From positions 148,071 through 212,070 of the forward strand of contig JAHDIH010000003.1 of assembly GCA_020630875.1 (NCBI GenBank): a stretch of DNA of 64,000 nt, read 5' to 3'. Made by a program: the position numbers and the translations under genes. This document shows, one piece after another, positions 36,135-45,602 of the stretch (position 1 is its first letter; every line of letters begins with the position of its first letter). The stretch is from Deltaproteobacteria bacterium. Lineage in GTDB: Bacteria; Myxococcota_A; Polyangia; Haliangiales; Haliangiaceae. The notes below the pieces were generated by a model. That model saw only the letters and a program-made list of their open reading frames with translations, had not been told where the DNA came from and ran no database searches.

Positions 36135-37175
36135 GTGTCCGAGGAAGAGGTGGATAAACCAGGATGGTTGGAACGATGGGGATTGGTCGTTCTTGATAAG
36201 GCTGACGACGATCTGCCCGAAGTAACAATCAAGAGAGCGCTTAAATGGCATAAGCTCGCTATCTTCGGCGCGGCAGTGGTTGGCTTTTTCTTCAGCGGAC
36301 TCGTGGCTATTTTCGAAATCAAATATTTTGAGGATCCGTGGTCGCTGGAAGGCCCATGGGTTCGAAACCATTTGATCTACTGGAGCGCTGCGATTGGTTT
36401 TACGGTCATCGAGACCTATTTTCTAATTAAGATTGGACTGGAAGCGGTAGCACGTTTTGTGGTTACGAGTCAGGAACCACACGACGAAGCTTCTCGCCGA
36501 GCGATGTGTCGCGCGGTTATCGAGCTGCCCGAACCCGAACTAATTTCTCATGGTTTAAATCCGCGCATCTACAACGAACGAAGTAGCAAACTTCTTTGGT
36601 ACATCGCCTACAAGCTCAAGTACATGGCAAGTAACTTTGTAGCGAAAATGATCGCAAGGCGAATTCTTACTAGGTCTGGTTTTCGTGGCTACGCTCCTCT
36701 TGTAGCGGCTCCGGTGGTTGCACTTTGGAACGCATGGGTCATGCACATTGTACTCACCGAAGCCAAACACCGCGTGGTTGGAAAATTTTTGACAGACGAA
36801 CTTTCGCGAAAAGTGGAACAGCTTTCGGAGCAAGATCAGGAGCTCTTTGATGACGTGCTCGCTCACCGATTCGTCGCGTGGGGCAGATACGATCACAACT
36901 TGCACTTGTTGATTGCGGCGCGTGTCACAAAACAGGGATCGGATGATATGCCGCTTTGCGACAAAGATACTTTTGCTAAGCGAGCTCCAACCTGCTCTGA
37001 CTCAGTGCGTAAATTGGCGACGGTAGTACTTGCGTACAAGCGTGGATTCTTTAACAAACATGAAAAAGAATTGTTGTCGTATTTGCGAATCTCAAAGGGG
37101 GAAATCAAGAAAGTTCGCAAGCATATTACAAGGCTTGAATACAACTCACTTAAATCATTGGTGGAGTCGGCTTAA
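36135..37175 (+). CDS. Multi-pass membrane protein (LBF_2804-like)
   Basis: A 346-residue protein with three to four transmembrane helices: two near residues 43-62 and 80-100, and one or two around 190-210. The rest is cytoplasmic helical sequence with many charged residues, including a C-terminal K-E-L-L-S-Y-L-R-I-S-K-G-E-I-K-K-V-R-K segment. I recall a family named LBF_2804 with similar patterns, but cannot verify it. The start is GTG, 8 bases after a GATAAA sequence. It is 105 bases downstream of the DUF6178-like gene and precedes an independently promoted lipoprotein gene. Confidence 0.6.
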   Translation: MSEEEVDKPGWLERWGLVVLDKADDDLPEVTIKRALKWHKLAIFGAAVVGFFFSGLVAIFEIKYFEDPWSLEGPWVRNHLIYWSAAIGFTVIETYFLIKIGLEAVARFVVTSQEPHDEASRRAMCRAVIELPEPELISHGLNPRIYNERSSKLLWYIAYKLKYMASNFVAKMIARRILTRSGFRGYAPLVAAPVVALWNAWVMHIVLTEAKHRVVGKFLTDELSRKVEQLSEQDQELFDDVLAHRFVAWGRYDHNLHLLIAARVTKQGSDDMPLCDKDTFAKRAPTCSDSVRKLATVVLAYKRGFFNKHEKELLSYLRISKGEIKKVRKHITRLEYNSLKSLVESA

Positions 37176-37186
37176 CAGATAAACGA

Positions 37187-37215
37187 TTGGCAAATGACAT
37201 CGATTTAAGTAGGAT
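37187..37215 (+). promoter_or_regulatory. Sigma-70-type promoter TTGGCA-N17-TAGGAT
   Basis: TTGGCA (37187-37192), exactly 17 bases, then TAGGAT (37210-37215). A ~20-base leader with AGGAG follows before the ATG at 37242, so this gene has a conventional leadered transcript, unlike several others in the window. Confidence 0.65.
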
Positions 37216-37241
37216 ACTTCACTATCTAGGAGTACCTATCT

Positions 37242-39026
37242 ATGTTGAGACTAATTGCCCTATCTTTACTTTCAGTGACCGCCTGCGGTCCTTCATCAAG
37301 CACTGGCGGCCCTTGCACCGGAAACGAAACCCGTTGCAATCAAAACGGCAGTTACGAAGTCTGCGTTGACGGTACGTTCACGGTTCTTGACGACTGCGGA
37401 GGCGAATGCAGCCCAGGAGTTGGTTGCATCAAGTGCGATCCAGGCGAAGCAAAATGCATGGACAACGGAAGTTCTGAAGTGTGCAAAAGCGATGGAAGTG
37501 GATTCGAAACTGAAAACTGCGATGCCTCGCTCGGATTGAGCTGTGGAGATAGCGGTAAGTGCGAAGGGCCTTGCTCAAGAGCCGCACTAGGAAGCAGTTA
37601 CATCGGTTGCGAATACTTTGCGACCCCCACAGCCAACGGAGTCGACGGAGCGACGTTTGGTTACGCGGTAGTCATGGCGAACGCGAGTTCTGATACCGCA
37701 AGAGTTACCATATCTGGTGGAGGACTGGCCGCTCCTACCGTGGTCACAGTGGCCCCTGACAGTGTATCGACACAGACGTTACCTTGGGTTGATCAACTTC
37801 AAACATGGTTTGAGTGCAGCAGAACCGAGAGCGTGTGCGTACTTGAAGTTGCGGGCATTTGCATCCAACGGCAAGATCTCTGCGTCGAAGGCGACCGTAA
37901 ATCTGTCACCGCAGCGGGTGGCGCTTACCACATCCAATCTGACACTCCGATTACCGTCTATCAATTCAACCCGCTTGAATACCAAGCAGGAACTGAGTTT
38001 TCGTTCTCCAACGATGCATCACTGCTCATTCCTACCAACGCGATGGGAACCGAACACATGGTGGCCTCCTATCCTGGGTGCACAGAGTGCGTAAGCCCCT
38101 ACCCTGACGGCTACACCAGCCCCATCCCATCTATTCCAGGATTCTTCTCCGTTACCGCGACTCAGGACAATACCACCGTATCGGTCAATCCGTCGGTAGC
38201 AACTCTTGGCGGAACTGGCGTGGGAGCAATCGCTGCAGGTAGCAGCGAAACGGTGACCCTAAACAAAGGAGACGTTCTGCAAGTTCTTGGTGAAGGAGCG
38301 AGTGCTGACCTATCGGGAAGCATGGTGTCCTCTAGTGAACGCGTGATTATTACAGGCGGTCACCTTTGCGCCTTTGTGCCACTAGACCTATTCGCTTGCG
38401 ACCATCTGGAAGAGACAATCTTCCCGACGGAAGCTTTGTCCGACAAATACATCGTGGCTCAACCCACCGTCCCTGGAGACGAAAGCCGTGTACGTTTAGT
38501 AAGAATCACCGCTACTGCCGCGGGCACCACCCTGAGCTACAACCCTCCGGTAAGCGGCGCGCCTACCACCATTGGCAAGGCTGGCGAAGTAGTGGAATTC
38601 ATGACCAACCAAACGTTTGAGGTTACCGGTTCCAGCAAGATCTTGGTCGCTTCATTCATGCGTGGTCAAGGCGAAGACACCGAATCTACCGGCGACCCGT
38701 CCATGGCTCTTTCAATTCCAGTCGATCAATACCGCTTGGATTACAGATTTTTAGCGCCCACCAACTACGAAACCAACTTTGTAAACATCATTGCTCCTTC
38801 TGGTGCCAACGTACAACTAGACGGAAATACAGTCTCTGGCTTCACCGCCATTGGCAATACTGGTTTCTCGCTTGCTACCGTGCCACTAGCGGCTGGCGGA
38901 CAAGGAAACAGCTCGCACAAGGCCACCAGTAGCGAACCATTTGGCATCTCGGTGTACGGCTACGGACAATTTACAAGCTACTGGTATCCAGGCGGATTGA
39001 ACCTTAAACCAATCGTAATCGACTAG
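37242..39026 (+). CDS. IgGFc-binding-domain lipoprotein with Cys-rich repeats
   Basis: A 594-residue lipoprotein. The signal ends in the lipobox L-S-V-T-A-C, with Cys15. Residues 20-110 hold two or three Cys/Gly-rich modules with spacing such as C-x-N-G-S-Y-E-V-C. From about 115 the protein resembles the IgGFc-binding N-terminal domain found in surface proteins of Myxococcota: alternating strands with N-x-T-V-S-V, A-P-T-N-Y-E-T-N-F-V-N-I-I and a final F-T-S-Y-W-Y-P-G. It should be on the outer membrane or cell surface and may bind host or prey proteins; the name reflects homology, not proven IgG binding. It has its own promoter and terminator. Confidence 0.82.
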   Translation: MLRLIALSLLSVTACGPSSSTGGPCTGNETRCNQNGSYEVCVDGTFTVLDDCGGECSPGVGCIKCDPGEAKCMDNGSSEVCKSDGSGFETENCDASLGLSCGDSGKCEGPCSRAALGSSYIGCEYFATPTANGVDGATFGYAVVMANASSDTARVTISGGGLAAPTVVTVAPDSVSTQTLPWVDQLQTWFECSRTESVCVLEVAGICIQRQDLCVEGDRKSVTAAGGAYHIQSDTPITVYQFNPLEYQAGTEFSFSNDASLLIPTNAMGTEHMVASYPGCTECVSPYPDGYTSPIPSIPGFFSVTATQDNTTVSVNPSVATLGGTGVGAIAAGSSETVTLNKGDVLQVLGEGASADLSGSMVSSSERVIITGGHLCAFVPLDLFACDHLEETIFPTEALSDKYIVAQPTVPGDESRVRLVRITATAAGTTLSYNPPVSGAPTTIGKAGEVVEFMTNQTFEVTGSSKILVASFMRGQGEDTESTGDPSMALSIPVDQYRLDYRFLAPTNYETNFVNIIAPSGANVQLDGNTVSGFTAIGNTGFSLATVPLAAGGQGNSSHKATSSEPFGISVYGYGQFTSYWYPGGLNLKPIVID

Positions 39027-39050
39027 TAGTACTAGCAAACAACAACGGCA

Positions 39051-39078
39051 AAGGCCTCGCCATTGGCGGGGCTTTTTT
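39051..39078 (+). terminator. Rho-independent terminator after the IgGFc-binding lipoprotein gene
   Basis: A 9-base stem (39053-39061 with 39065-39073, one G-T pair) with a 3-base loop and a T run. It sits between the lipoprotein stop and the 3' end of ruvB on the other strand. Confidence 0.85.
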
Positions 39079-39081
39079 CGT

Positions 39082-40116
39082 TTACAACAGCGTTTGCTGT
39101 TTCGCTGGCATGGTCATGCCAAGGTGTTCGTAGGCCGCTTTGGTAGCGATGCGGCCTCTTGGCGACCGCGTGATGAAGCCAGCTTGCAATAAGAATGGCT
39201 CCACCACATCTTCAAGAGTGCCCCGCTCTTCAGACAGTGATGCTGCAATGGCATCAATACCTACAGGACCACCATTGAAACGATCCACAATTGAATTTAG
39301 GTACGCTCGATCCAGCGCATCAAGCCCACGAGAGTCGACTGCCAATCTGTCCAGCGCAGACGCCGCCAACTCGCGGGTTACCCGTCCAGATTGTTCTACT
39401 TGAGCAAAGTCTCGTACTCGCCTAAGCAGTCGGTTAGCTATCCTTGGAGTTCCACGACTTCGCTTGGCAATCTCCGCCGCCCCATCAGAAGACACGTCAA
39501 CAGATAAAAGCTCTGCAGAGCGGGAGACAATAGAAGTCATATCGTCATCAGAGTAGTATTGAAGTTGCCAGTGAAAACCAAACCGATCCAAAAGCGGTGA
39601 ACTCAGAAGCCCCATTCTTGTGGTTGCGCCCAACAGCGTAAACTTAGGCAATTGCATGGTCATCGCTTTGGCGTGAGGACCTTCTCCGATAAACAAATCA
39701 AACTTGAAGTCCTCCATGGCTGGATATAGATTTTCTTCCACGATGGGACTCAGTCTATGAATCTCGTCAATAAACAACACATCGTGCTCTCCCAGACTGG
39801 TGAGTAAGCTCGCAAGCATTCCTTTGTGATCGATAGCCGGACCACTAGAAACGTGCAGCTTAACCCCCAGTTCATTGGCGATGACATGAGCTATCGTAGT
39901 CTTTCCTAGTCCTGGCGGTCCCGCGAACAAGAAGTGGTCCAGCGCCCACCCACCGCTTTTGGCTGCCTTGACGGAAATGCGGAGGTTATCGATAAGACTT
40001 CCCTGGCCTACGTATTCATCGAAAGACTGTGGGCGTAATGCCGTTTGCATCATTCGCTCCGTAGGTGCCTCTGCCGGGTTAAGCGGACTGTCTTCTGTAT
40101 GCCTGTCTCGTCCCAT
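39082..40116 (-). CDS. ruvB: Holliday junction branch-migration helicase RuvB
   Basis: A 344-residue AAA+ motor that drives branch migration together with RuvA. Motifs are R-P-Q-S-F-D-E-Y-V-G-Q at the N-terminus, Walker A F-A-G-P-P-G-L-G-K-T-T, Walker B L-F-I-D-E-I-H-R, sensor G-A-T-T-R and the winged-helix end with L-D-A-L-D-R-A-Y-L. Length is normal. It starts 3 bases after ruvA and forms the ruvC-ruvA-ruvB operon. Confidence 0.97.
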   Translation of the reverse strand: MGRDRHTEDSPLNPAEAPTERMMQTALRPQSFDEYVGQGSLIDNLRISVKAAKSGGWALDHFLFAGPPGLGKTTIAHVIANELGVKLHVSSGPAIDHKGMLASLLTSLGEHDVLFIDEIHRLSPIVEENLYPAMEDFKFDLFIGEGPHAKAMTMQLPKFTLLGATTRMGLLSSPLLDRFGFHWQLQYYSDDDMTSIVSRSAELLSVDVSSDGAAEIAKRSRGTPRIANRLLRRVRDFAQVEQSGRVTRELAASALDRLAVDSRGLDALDRAYLNSIVDRFNGGPVGIDAIAASLSEERGTLEDVVEPFLLQAGFITRSPRGRIATKAAYEHLGMTMPAKQQTLL

Positions 40117-40119
40117 CAG

Positions 40120-40734
40120 TTACCTCTGCATGGCTCTGAGCGCTAACCTCAAAACCTCTTCGGTGCTTGCGCCTTCGTCGTAGTTGAGTTCGCTCACAAT
40201 CTTGCTTGCTTCTGCGGGTTTCCAGCCCAATTGGGTCAATGCCTGAGTTACTTCTTCTTGCACCGCGTTTTGCGAAATCTTTGGTGTTCCTGCGGTCGTC
40301 GCGCCACCTTGGCCCCAGTCCAGTAAAAGCTTGCTGCACTTTTCGTGTAGCTCAACGACCAACATTTCTGCGGTCTTCTTGCCCACTCCCTTTAATTTTA
40401 CGAGTTGCTTAACTTCTTTGTCTGAGATCATTCGAGCCAGAGTCGTAGGAGTGGCCCCACCGGACAACATTCCCATAGCGGAAGAAGGGCCGACGTTTTT
40501 TACGGTAATAAGTAAATCAAACAAACGTCTTTCTTCCTTAGTGAGAAAACCATACAACGCCAATTTGTTCTCTTGCGCTTGCGTGAATATTCGCAGTTCC
40601 ACGGTGTCATCCACCGGCGGCAGTTCAATCCATGTATTGGCTGATACCCCTACTAAATAGCCAACCCCGCCAACGTCTACCAAAACGCCACCTGCGTATT
40701 TCTCGGCAATCCGCCCTTTCAACCAACCTATCAA
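40120..40734 (-). CDS. ruvA: Holliday junction-binding protein RuvA
   Basis: About 204 residues starting at TTG 40734, which restores the family N-terminus I-G-W-L-K-G-R-I and overlaps the ruvC stop as TTGA; a longer frame upstream would lie inside ruvC. Domains are an OB-fold (1-65), two helix-hairpin-helix motifs (around V-K-N-V-G-P-S-S-A and L-K-G-V-G-K-K-T-A) and a C-terminal three-helix RuvB-binding domain. It binds four-way junctions as a tetramer and loads RuvB. Confidence 0.95.
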   Translation of the reverse strand: MIGWLKGRIAEKYAGGVLVDVGGVGYLVGVSANTWIELPPVDDTVELRIFTQAQENKLALYGFLTKEERRLFDLLITVKNVGPSSAMGMLSGGATPTTLARMISDKEVKQLVKLKGVGKKTAEMLVVELHEKCSKLLLDWGQGGATTAGTPKISQNAVQEEVTQALTQLGWKPAEASKIVSELNYDEGASTEEVLRLALRAMQR

Positions 40735-41240
40735 AACGCTGCCTTTACGGACTGACAATGCGTCCACGCGATGGCCAATGCATCGGCGGCGTCGGTTTGG
40801 GGAGGATTCTTTAGCCCGAACAACGTTTGCACCATCAGTGTCACTTGATCTTTAGAGGCTCGTCCTCGCCCTGTAACCGTTTTCTTGATCATCGTCGGAG
40901 CGTAGGAAGACACTTGCAACCCGTGAAGCCCCGCAACCGCCAACACCATGCCGCGAGCTTGTGCAAGCACCAACGCAGTCTTGGGATTGATGTGCGAAAA
41001 GACTTGTTCTACCGCGACCTCGCCAGGACGCAACTCATTGATCACATCGCCCAACCACTTTGCAATCTCTCCCAGACGCCACTCCATAGGCTTAGCTTGA
41101 TCCGCAGTAAGCACTCCGCACTCTATGTATTGCGGGCCGTCACTTCCGAGCTCTACTACGCCATAGCCACAAAACCTAGTTCCGGGATCAATTCCCAGTA
41201 CCCGCCGGGCGAGCGCTCGCTTAGGTTGAGGATTTGCCAT
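40731..41240 (-). CDS. ruvC: Holliday junction resolvase RuvC
   Basis: A 169-residue RNase H-fold endonuclease that resolves Holliday junctions. G-I-D-P-G-T-R with Asp17-region, a Glu in V-A-V-E-Q-V-F, and Asp in D-A-A-D-A-L-A-I-A make up the acidic active site. The A-S-K-D-Q-V loop is present. It is the first gene of ruvCAB, overlapping ruvA. The ATG follows a -10-like TATACT by 8 bases, and there is a 49-base gap to the upstream yggS-like gene. Confidence 0.96.
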   Translation of the reverse strand: MANPQPKRALARRVLGIDPGTRFCGYGVVELGSDGPQYIECGVLTADQAKPMEWRLGEIAKWLGDVINELRPGEVAVEQVFSHINPKTALVLAQARGMVLAVAGLHGLQVSSYAPTMIKKTVTGRGRASKDQVTLMVQTLFGLKNPPQTDAADALAIAWTHCQSVKAAF

Positions 41241-41248
41241 GAGGGAAG

Positions 41249-41254
41249 AGTATA
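41249..41254 (-). promoter_or_regulatory. -10-like TATACT, 8 bases before ruvC ATG
   Basis: Read on the minus strand, TATACT is followed by CTTCCCTC and ATG. Candidate leaderless promoter for ruvCAB. Confidence 0.45.
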
Positions 41255-41289
41255 TACGCTCCCCCCCTCACATTCGAGTCGACAGGTGC

Positions 41290-41961
41290 TTATTCAAGTC
41301 TTGGACCGACTAAAGTGGTCCCTAGACGTATCATGGTGGCCCCCTCTTGAATGGCGACTTCAAAGTCACCACTGGTTCCCATGGATAAATGAACCATCTT
41401 TGGAAAATTGAGCAACAATTGATCGCGCAGATCCCGGAGCAACTTGAAGTAACTTCTACTAGTTTCTGGTTCGTCAGTTAGAGGTGGCATGGTCATGAGG
41501 CCGACGCACGAAATATTTTTCAGTAACGACAACTCTCGAGTCACGTCTTTTATCTGCTCTGGCAGAAAGCCGCTTTTACTTTCTTCACCTGCGGCATTAA
41601 CCGTAAGAAGTATCTCTTGCTGGAGCCCTGACGTTTCACAACGTTTGGCGATGGATTGCGCCAATAAAACAGAATCAACCGAATGAATCAATTTTACGTG
41701 ACCAGCAACAAACTTGACCTTATTGCGCTGCAGCCTGCCGATAAAATGCCATTGAGCGCTGGGATGTAAACTCTTCTTGGTTTGCCACTCCTGTACGTAA
41801 TTCTCGCCAAAGTCGCAAAAACCCAAGGAAAGCAACTTCTCGATTTTTTCACTAGGCTGCTTTTTGGTCACGGCGACAATAGTTACGTCCGAGTGGTTGC
41901 GCCCACTCTCGACGCAGGCCTGCTGGACTCGCGCCGCAACGGAATTTACCCTGCTAAGCAC
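41290..41961 (-). CDS. YggS-family pyridoxal-phosphate-binding protein
   Basis: A 223-residue PLP-binding protein (PLPBP/YggS type) that helps regulate PLP and amino acid pools. The Lys in V-A-V-T-K-K-Q carries PLP, F-G-E-N-Y-V-Q-E-W follows, H-F-I-G-R-L-Q-R-N-K is typical, and the phosphate loop reads L-S-M-G-T-S-G-D-F-E-V-A-I with R-L-G-T. The usual M-S-x-D is T-S-G-D here. It overlaps maf by 8 bases, and belongs to the operon starting with the proline-rich membrane protein. Confidence 0.93.
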   Translation of the reverse strand: MLSRVNSVAARVQQACVESGRNHSDVTIVAVTKKQPSEKIEKLLSLGFCDFGENYVQEWQTKKSLHPSAQWHFIGRLQRNKVKFVAGHVKLIHSVDSVLLAQSIAKRCETSGLQQEILLTVNAAGEESKSGFLPEQIKDVTRELSLLKNISCVGLMTMPPLTDEPETSRSYFKLLRDLRDQLLLNFPKMVHLSMGTSGDFEVAIQEGATMIRLGTTLVGPRLE

Positions 41962-42529
41962 AGGGGCCTACGAATGTGGGCTGAATCAACGCTACTGATT
42001 TGAGCAGTTCGGTTGTCTCACTAAGAGGTAAGCCAATAACGTTGGTTACCGAGCCATTTATCGATTCAACAAATGCCGCGGCCTGCCCTTGAATGGCATA
42101 ACCGCCAGCTTTGCCTTTCCACTCACCATTTTTGACGTAGCCTTCAATCTCGCGCTCGTCTATCTCACGCATGGATACCGAGGTCGTCACTGAAATTACA
42201 TTCTCGCTATCACCAACCAAAGCTACGCCAGTAATCACCTCATGCGATTTTCCAGAGAGCGTACCCAGCATGGCTCTCGCTTCATCTTCATTCTTGGGCT
42301 TACCGAGAGTACGTAAGCCAAGCGCAACAATGGTATCTGCGCCGATCACCCAATCGCCCGGCCCCCTTTTCGCCGCGTTGGCTTTTCCGGCGGCGAGTCT
42401 TCGGACGTACGCGTCTGGGGTTTCCTCTCCTCGTGACTCATCGATATCAGAGACTCGGACCTCGAATGCCACCCCAATGCGTCCCAACAGCTCGGACCTT
42501 CGTGGTGAAGCAGAAGCAAGAATCAACAT
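41954..42529 (-). CDS. maf: Maf-like nucleotide pyrophosphatase
   Basis: About 191 residues from ATG 42529. It should hydrolyse non-canonical or m7-type nucleoside triphosphates and is often called a septum-formation inhibitor. Motifs are S-A-S-P-R-R-S-E-L-L at the N-terminus, D-E-S, G-A-D-T-I-V and G-K-P-K-N-x-D-E-A. A longer in-frame upstream extension (Arg/Pro-rich) is rejected because it is the antisense of the preceding gene's tail. Two bases separate it from that gene, and it overlaps the yggS-type gene. Confidence 0.92.
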   Translation of the reverse strand: MLILASASPRRSELLGRIGVAFEVRVSDIDESRGEETPDAYVRRLAAGKANAAKRGPGDWVIGADTIVALGLRTLGKPKNEDEARAMLGTLSGKSHEVITGVALVGDSENVISVTTSVSMREIDEREIEGYVKNGEWKGKAGGYAIQGQAAAFVESINGSVTNVIGLPLSETTELLKSVALIQPTFVGPCA

Positions 42530-42531
42530 GC

Positions 42532-44025
42532 CTATTGGTGCGGTGTGCCGTCGCCAGGATTGCCGGCGGGTTGTCCGGGGGGCTGGTACTGAGCCGCCGG
42601 TTGCTGCGGTTGCTGAGCTTGTCCGGGCTGGCCCGACGGTGGGTATTGGCCAGGCTCTCCGTATCCCGCAGACTGAAAACCTTGCCACAACCCTTTAGCC
42701 TCATCGTAAGCTTCTGGCGCCAAGAACATGAGGACCCCAAGGTAGGCCACAAGAAAAATGATGCTATGGAAAAACAGCAGAAGTGTCGTTACGAACGGTG
42801 CACCAAATTGAATCAAGCTGGTAAGCGCATGGATGGGCATCCAAGCGATCACTATTGCTGCTACCAGCGGAGCAAACTTATCCACCCCACGAAGCTTTGG
42901 AAATTGCGATGGTTTAAACGCAAAAACAATCGACGCAGAAGCCACCGCCATCACCAGGAGCCAAGGGATGTTGAAAATTACATTTTTTGCGCCTCCTTCC
43001 CACGCTTCGCCAAACAACATTTTGAGAAAGAGAGGAATGATCATCGCGGCACCGATTGCGATGATGATGCGAGCTAATTGATCCGTGGGATCCACCAATC
43101 GTGTAATCAGACCAAAGGTCAAGAAAATCATGCCCCATGCGTAAAATCCAATCGTTGCTTCCATTTCTCCAAAACCCATAATTTTCGCGAACCCCGCGGG
43201 GCCAACGTGAGCAAAGCAAGACCCGATGCCAATCAACGCTACCAGGAATGGAACCCATCGAAGCACCGCAGCCGGGACATTCGCTCGCATGCTAGCCGGG
43301 GCAAAAGCAAGAAACAGATACACTACGGCAGCAATGATTGGCCATACAAGTGGGACAAACTTTGGAAGATCCCAAGACATCATTGTTGGCGACGTAGAGA
43401 ATGGAATAAAAATTGATACCAATAGCGCAATTCCGCTTACCTTAAGAAGTTTGTTCTCAAGCATTTGGTCACGAAGTTTATTAAGGGGAATTCCAAAAAT
43501 GGTTCCCGCGGCCGAACTCGGCAGCTTTGACATTACGTCTCCCGCAAAATTGGAGAGTGGAAGTTTGCCCATTGCGTTGGCCTCAAAACTTCCAGGGGGA
43601 ATCTCCATATCAGGAGGGGCCGAGGACTGAGTTGTCGGCGCCATTGCAAAAGCATCTTGGGTGGGCGGAGGCGCAACGAACTCTTGGTTGCCGCCTGGCG
43701 GCGGGAGTTGCGCACCAAAGTTACTTGGAAGACGAGGATCTGGTGGCACACCTGTAGGATTTGAGGCTACCGGCTCCACTTGCGTTGGTTTAGACGCTGC
43801 TGGTTGCCCCAATGGATGGGCCTGTGCGCCTGGCGTTGCCTGATTCGCAGGTTGCCCCAAAGGAGGTAATTGCCCCACTGGTACTTGTGGCGCCGCCGGT
43901 TGAGAAACTCCTGGTATTATTGGTTTCTTAATTGGTTCTCCATCTGCTGGTGGAGAAGTTGCTGGCGCCTGATAGCCGAATAGCGTTTTCGAGGGCGGTT
44001 TTTTTGTGCCGTCATTTTGGGACAT
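42532..44025 (-). CDS. Proline-rich multi-pass membrane protein
   Basis: A 497-residue protein. The first ~170 residues are a Pro/Gln/Ala-rich low-complexity segment with a K-T-L-F-G-Y motif at 13-18. Then follow about eight transmembrane helices (roughly 195-450), and a second Pro/Gln/Gly-rich tail. This looks like a membrane core with long disordered arms, probably cytoplasmic. I do not recognise the family; the K-T-x-F-G motif resembles short motifs I have seen in myxobacterial signalling proteins. It begins an operon with maf and the yggS-like gene, two bases before maf. Strongly biased composition explains the many overlapping open frames. Confidence 0.75.
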   Translation of the reverse strand: MSQNDGTKKPPSKTLFGYQAPATSPPADGEPIKKPIIPGVSQPAAPQVPVGQLPPLGQPANQATPGAQAHPLGQPAASKPTQVEPVASNPTGVPPDPRLPSNFGAQLPPPGGNQEFVAPPPTQDAFAMAPTTQSSAPPDMEIPPGSFEANAMGKLPLSNFAGDVMSKLPSSAAGTIFGIPLNKLRDQMLENKLLKVSGIALLVSIFIPFSTSPTMMSWDLPKFVPLVWPIIAAVVYLFLAFAPASMRANVPAAVLRWVPFLVALIGIGSCFAHVGPAGFAKIMGFGEMEATIGFYAWGMIFLTFGLITRLVDPTDQLARIIIAIGAAMIIPLFLKMLFGEAWEGGAKNVIFNIPWLLVMAVASASIVFAFKPSQFPKLRGVDKFAPLVAAIVIAWMPIHALTSLIQFGAPFVTTLLLFFHSIIFLVAYLGVLMFLAPEAYDEAKGLWQGFQSAGYGEPGQYPPSGQPGQAQQPQQPAAQYQPPGQPAGNPGDGTPHQ

Positions 44026-44126
44026 ATCCTATCGTACCCGTTGCAACCGTTCTAGCAAATGAACCCTACAGCGTTTTTTGCCTAATATTGTCGCTGCATC
44101 CATTAGATTTTGCTACTCCTTCTTCT

Positions 44127-45602
44127 GTGAAGAGGTTACCTAGCAACCGCACTCCTATCGAAGTTACAGTAGATGGAAAGGCAATCCGCGCTTTTTTAGG
44201 CGAAACCGTTGCCGAAGCGATGTTGACCAGCGGAATTAACACCTTTGTTCGCAGCCTAAAGTACCACCGAAAACGTGGGCCGTTCTGTTTGGAGGGATCC
44301 TGTGAGGGGTGCCTTGTTCGTATTAATAACGAACCAAATGTTCAATCCTGCATGGTAGCGGTGAAAGATGGGATGACCATTGAAACCCAAAATGGTTATC
44401 CCAACGTCACTCATGACGTCGTTAGTTTGACCGACCGCGTTTTTCACAAAGGGATGAACCATCACACCCTCATGACGCGGCCTAAGCTACTAAACGACGT
44501 TACCTCCGCGGTCGTCCGGAAACTAGCAGGCCTTGGTGAGCCTCCCACCATGGCAAATGTAACCGAAATAGCAAGCCGTCAGATTGAAACGGCCGCTCTT
44601 GTGATTGGCTACGGCCGGGCGGGAAAGAAAATCCTCCCGCTGTTGGGCAAAGACGCTATCGCAATCGAACAAAAGAAGATAGATGACGCCCCCCACAACG
44701 TAATTACGGAGGCATCGGTCATCGCATACTATGAGGAAGAAAACGTTTTCGTAGCAGCAGCGGCACATGAAGTCATCACCGTAAAAGCAGACCGCGTCAT
44801 CATCGCAATGGGCTGCTACCAAGAAGCACCGGTGTGGCCGGGAAGCGACTTACCTGGAGTTTTTGGAATCCGTGCCATTGCGACCCTTCTAGACCGAAAC
44901 GTTATTCCCGGGCAGTCGATCGCATTGCCGAAACACGAACCGAATCTCGCAAGGAAACTAAAAATACAAGACGTAGAAGTTTACGAGTACGACTACTTAG
45001 ACGTGCTGCGCTGTGAAGCGCTTGGCGACGGCCTGAGGCTCATCACTACCGATGGCTCGTTCGATTGCGACGTTGTCGTCGCACCACCGCTGTGGTCCGC
45101 TGCTTCCGGAATTGGAAGGCAACTAGGATGTCAGGTAAGCCTAAGTCGCGACGGATACGTGATACGGGTTGACGACTCTGGAAAAACATCGGTTCACAAC
45201 GTAGTCGCCGTCGGCAGCGTGACTGGCTATCCTTCTGAATTCTTTGCTTGGGATGACGTGTTGCCAGCAATAGCGAGTTCCGAAGCTCCCCGGGCTTACC
45301 TTCCCGTCAGAGCCCCTAGAACGCTGATGATAAACTCCCCTAAAGCATTTGCTTGTCGGTGCGAAGACGTTTCAACCAAAGACGTATTGCAAACCATCAA
45401 CGACGGCTATCCTGACATCGAAGAAATCAAACGTTACACAGGTTTTGGAACGGGTCCGTGCCAAGGCAAAAACTGCCTGACTTCAGTTGCCAGTCAGATT
45501 ACAGCCCTTACCGGTAAGCGATGCCCGCCATTTACCTGCCGGCCTCCACTAACTCCGACCTCACTGGGCCACTTCGCCGCGTTGGAAGATCACGATGAAT
45601 AA
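44127..45602 (+). CDS. Sarcosine/proline-oxidase-like alpha subunit with 2Fe-2S and BFD-like domains
   Basis: About 491 residues from GTG 44127, just after TGCTACTCC. Domains: an N-terminal 2Fe-2S ferredoxin ([10 protein letters not shown] with a fourth Cys ~12 residues on), a shortened NAD/FAD-binding region with G-Y-G-R-A-G, the [11 protein letters not shown] motif of SoxA/HcnB proteins, and a C-terminal BFD-like C-R-C-E ... P-C-Q-G-K-N-C cluster site. Such subunits pair with a DadA-like beta subunit in sarcosine, opine or proline oxidases/dehydrogenases. The next gene overlaps by 8 bases. The longer frame into the opposite gene is unlikely to be real. Substrate is unknown; proC nearby suggests an imino acid. 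Confidence 0.8.
   Translation: MKRLPSNRTPIEVTVDGKAIRAFLGETVAEAMLTSGINTFVRSLKYHRKRGPFCLEGSCEGCLVRINNEPNVQSCMVAVKDGMTIETQNGYPNVTHDVVSLTDRVFHKGMNHHTLMTRPKLLNDVTSAVVRKLAGLGEPPTMANVTEIASRQIETAALVIGYGRAGKKILPLLGKDAIAIEQKKIDDAPHNVITEASVIAYYEEENVFVAAAAHEVITVKADRVIIAMGCYQEAPVWPGSDLPGVFGIRAIATLLDRNVIPGQSIALPKHEPNLARKLKIQDVEVYEYDYLDVLRCEALGDGLRLITTDGSFDCDVVVAPPLWSAASGIGRQLGCQVSLSRDGYVIRVDDSGKTSVHNVVAVGSVTGYPSEFFAWDDVLPAIASSEAPRAYLPVRAPRTLMINSPKAFACRCEDVSTKDVLQTINDGYPDIEEIKRYTGFGTGPCQGKNCLTSVASQITALTGKRCPPFTCRPPLTPTSLGHFAALEDHDE

Noticed and set aside
43932..44126. Longer start for the oxidase alpha subunit
   Set aside because: It would run through the 5' end of the divergent membrane protein gene; GTG 44127 gives the usual ferredoxin start.
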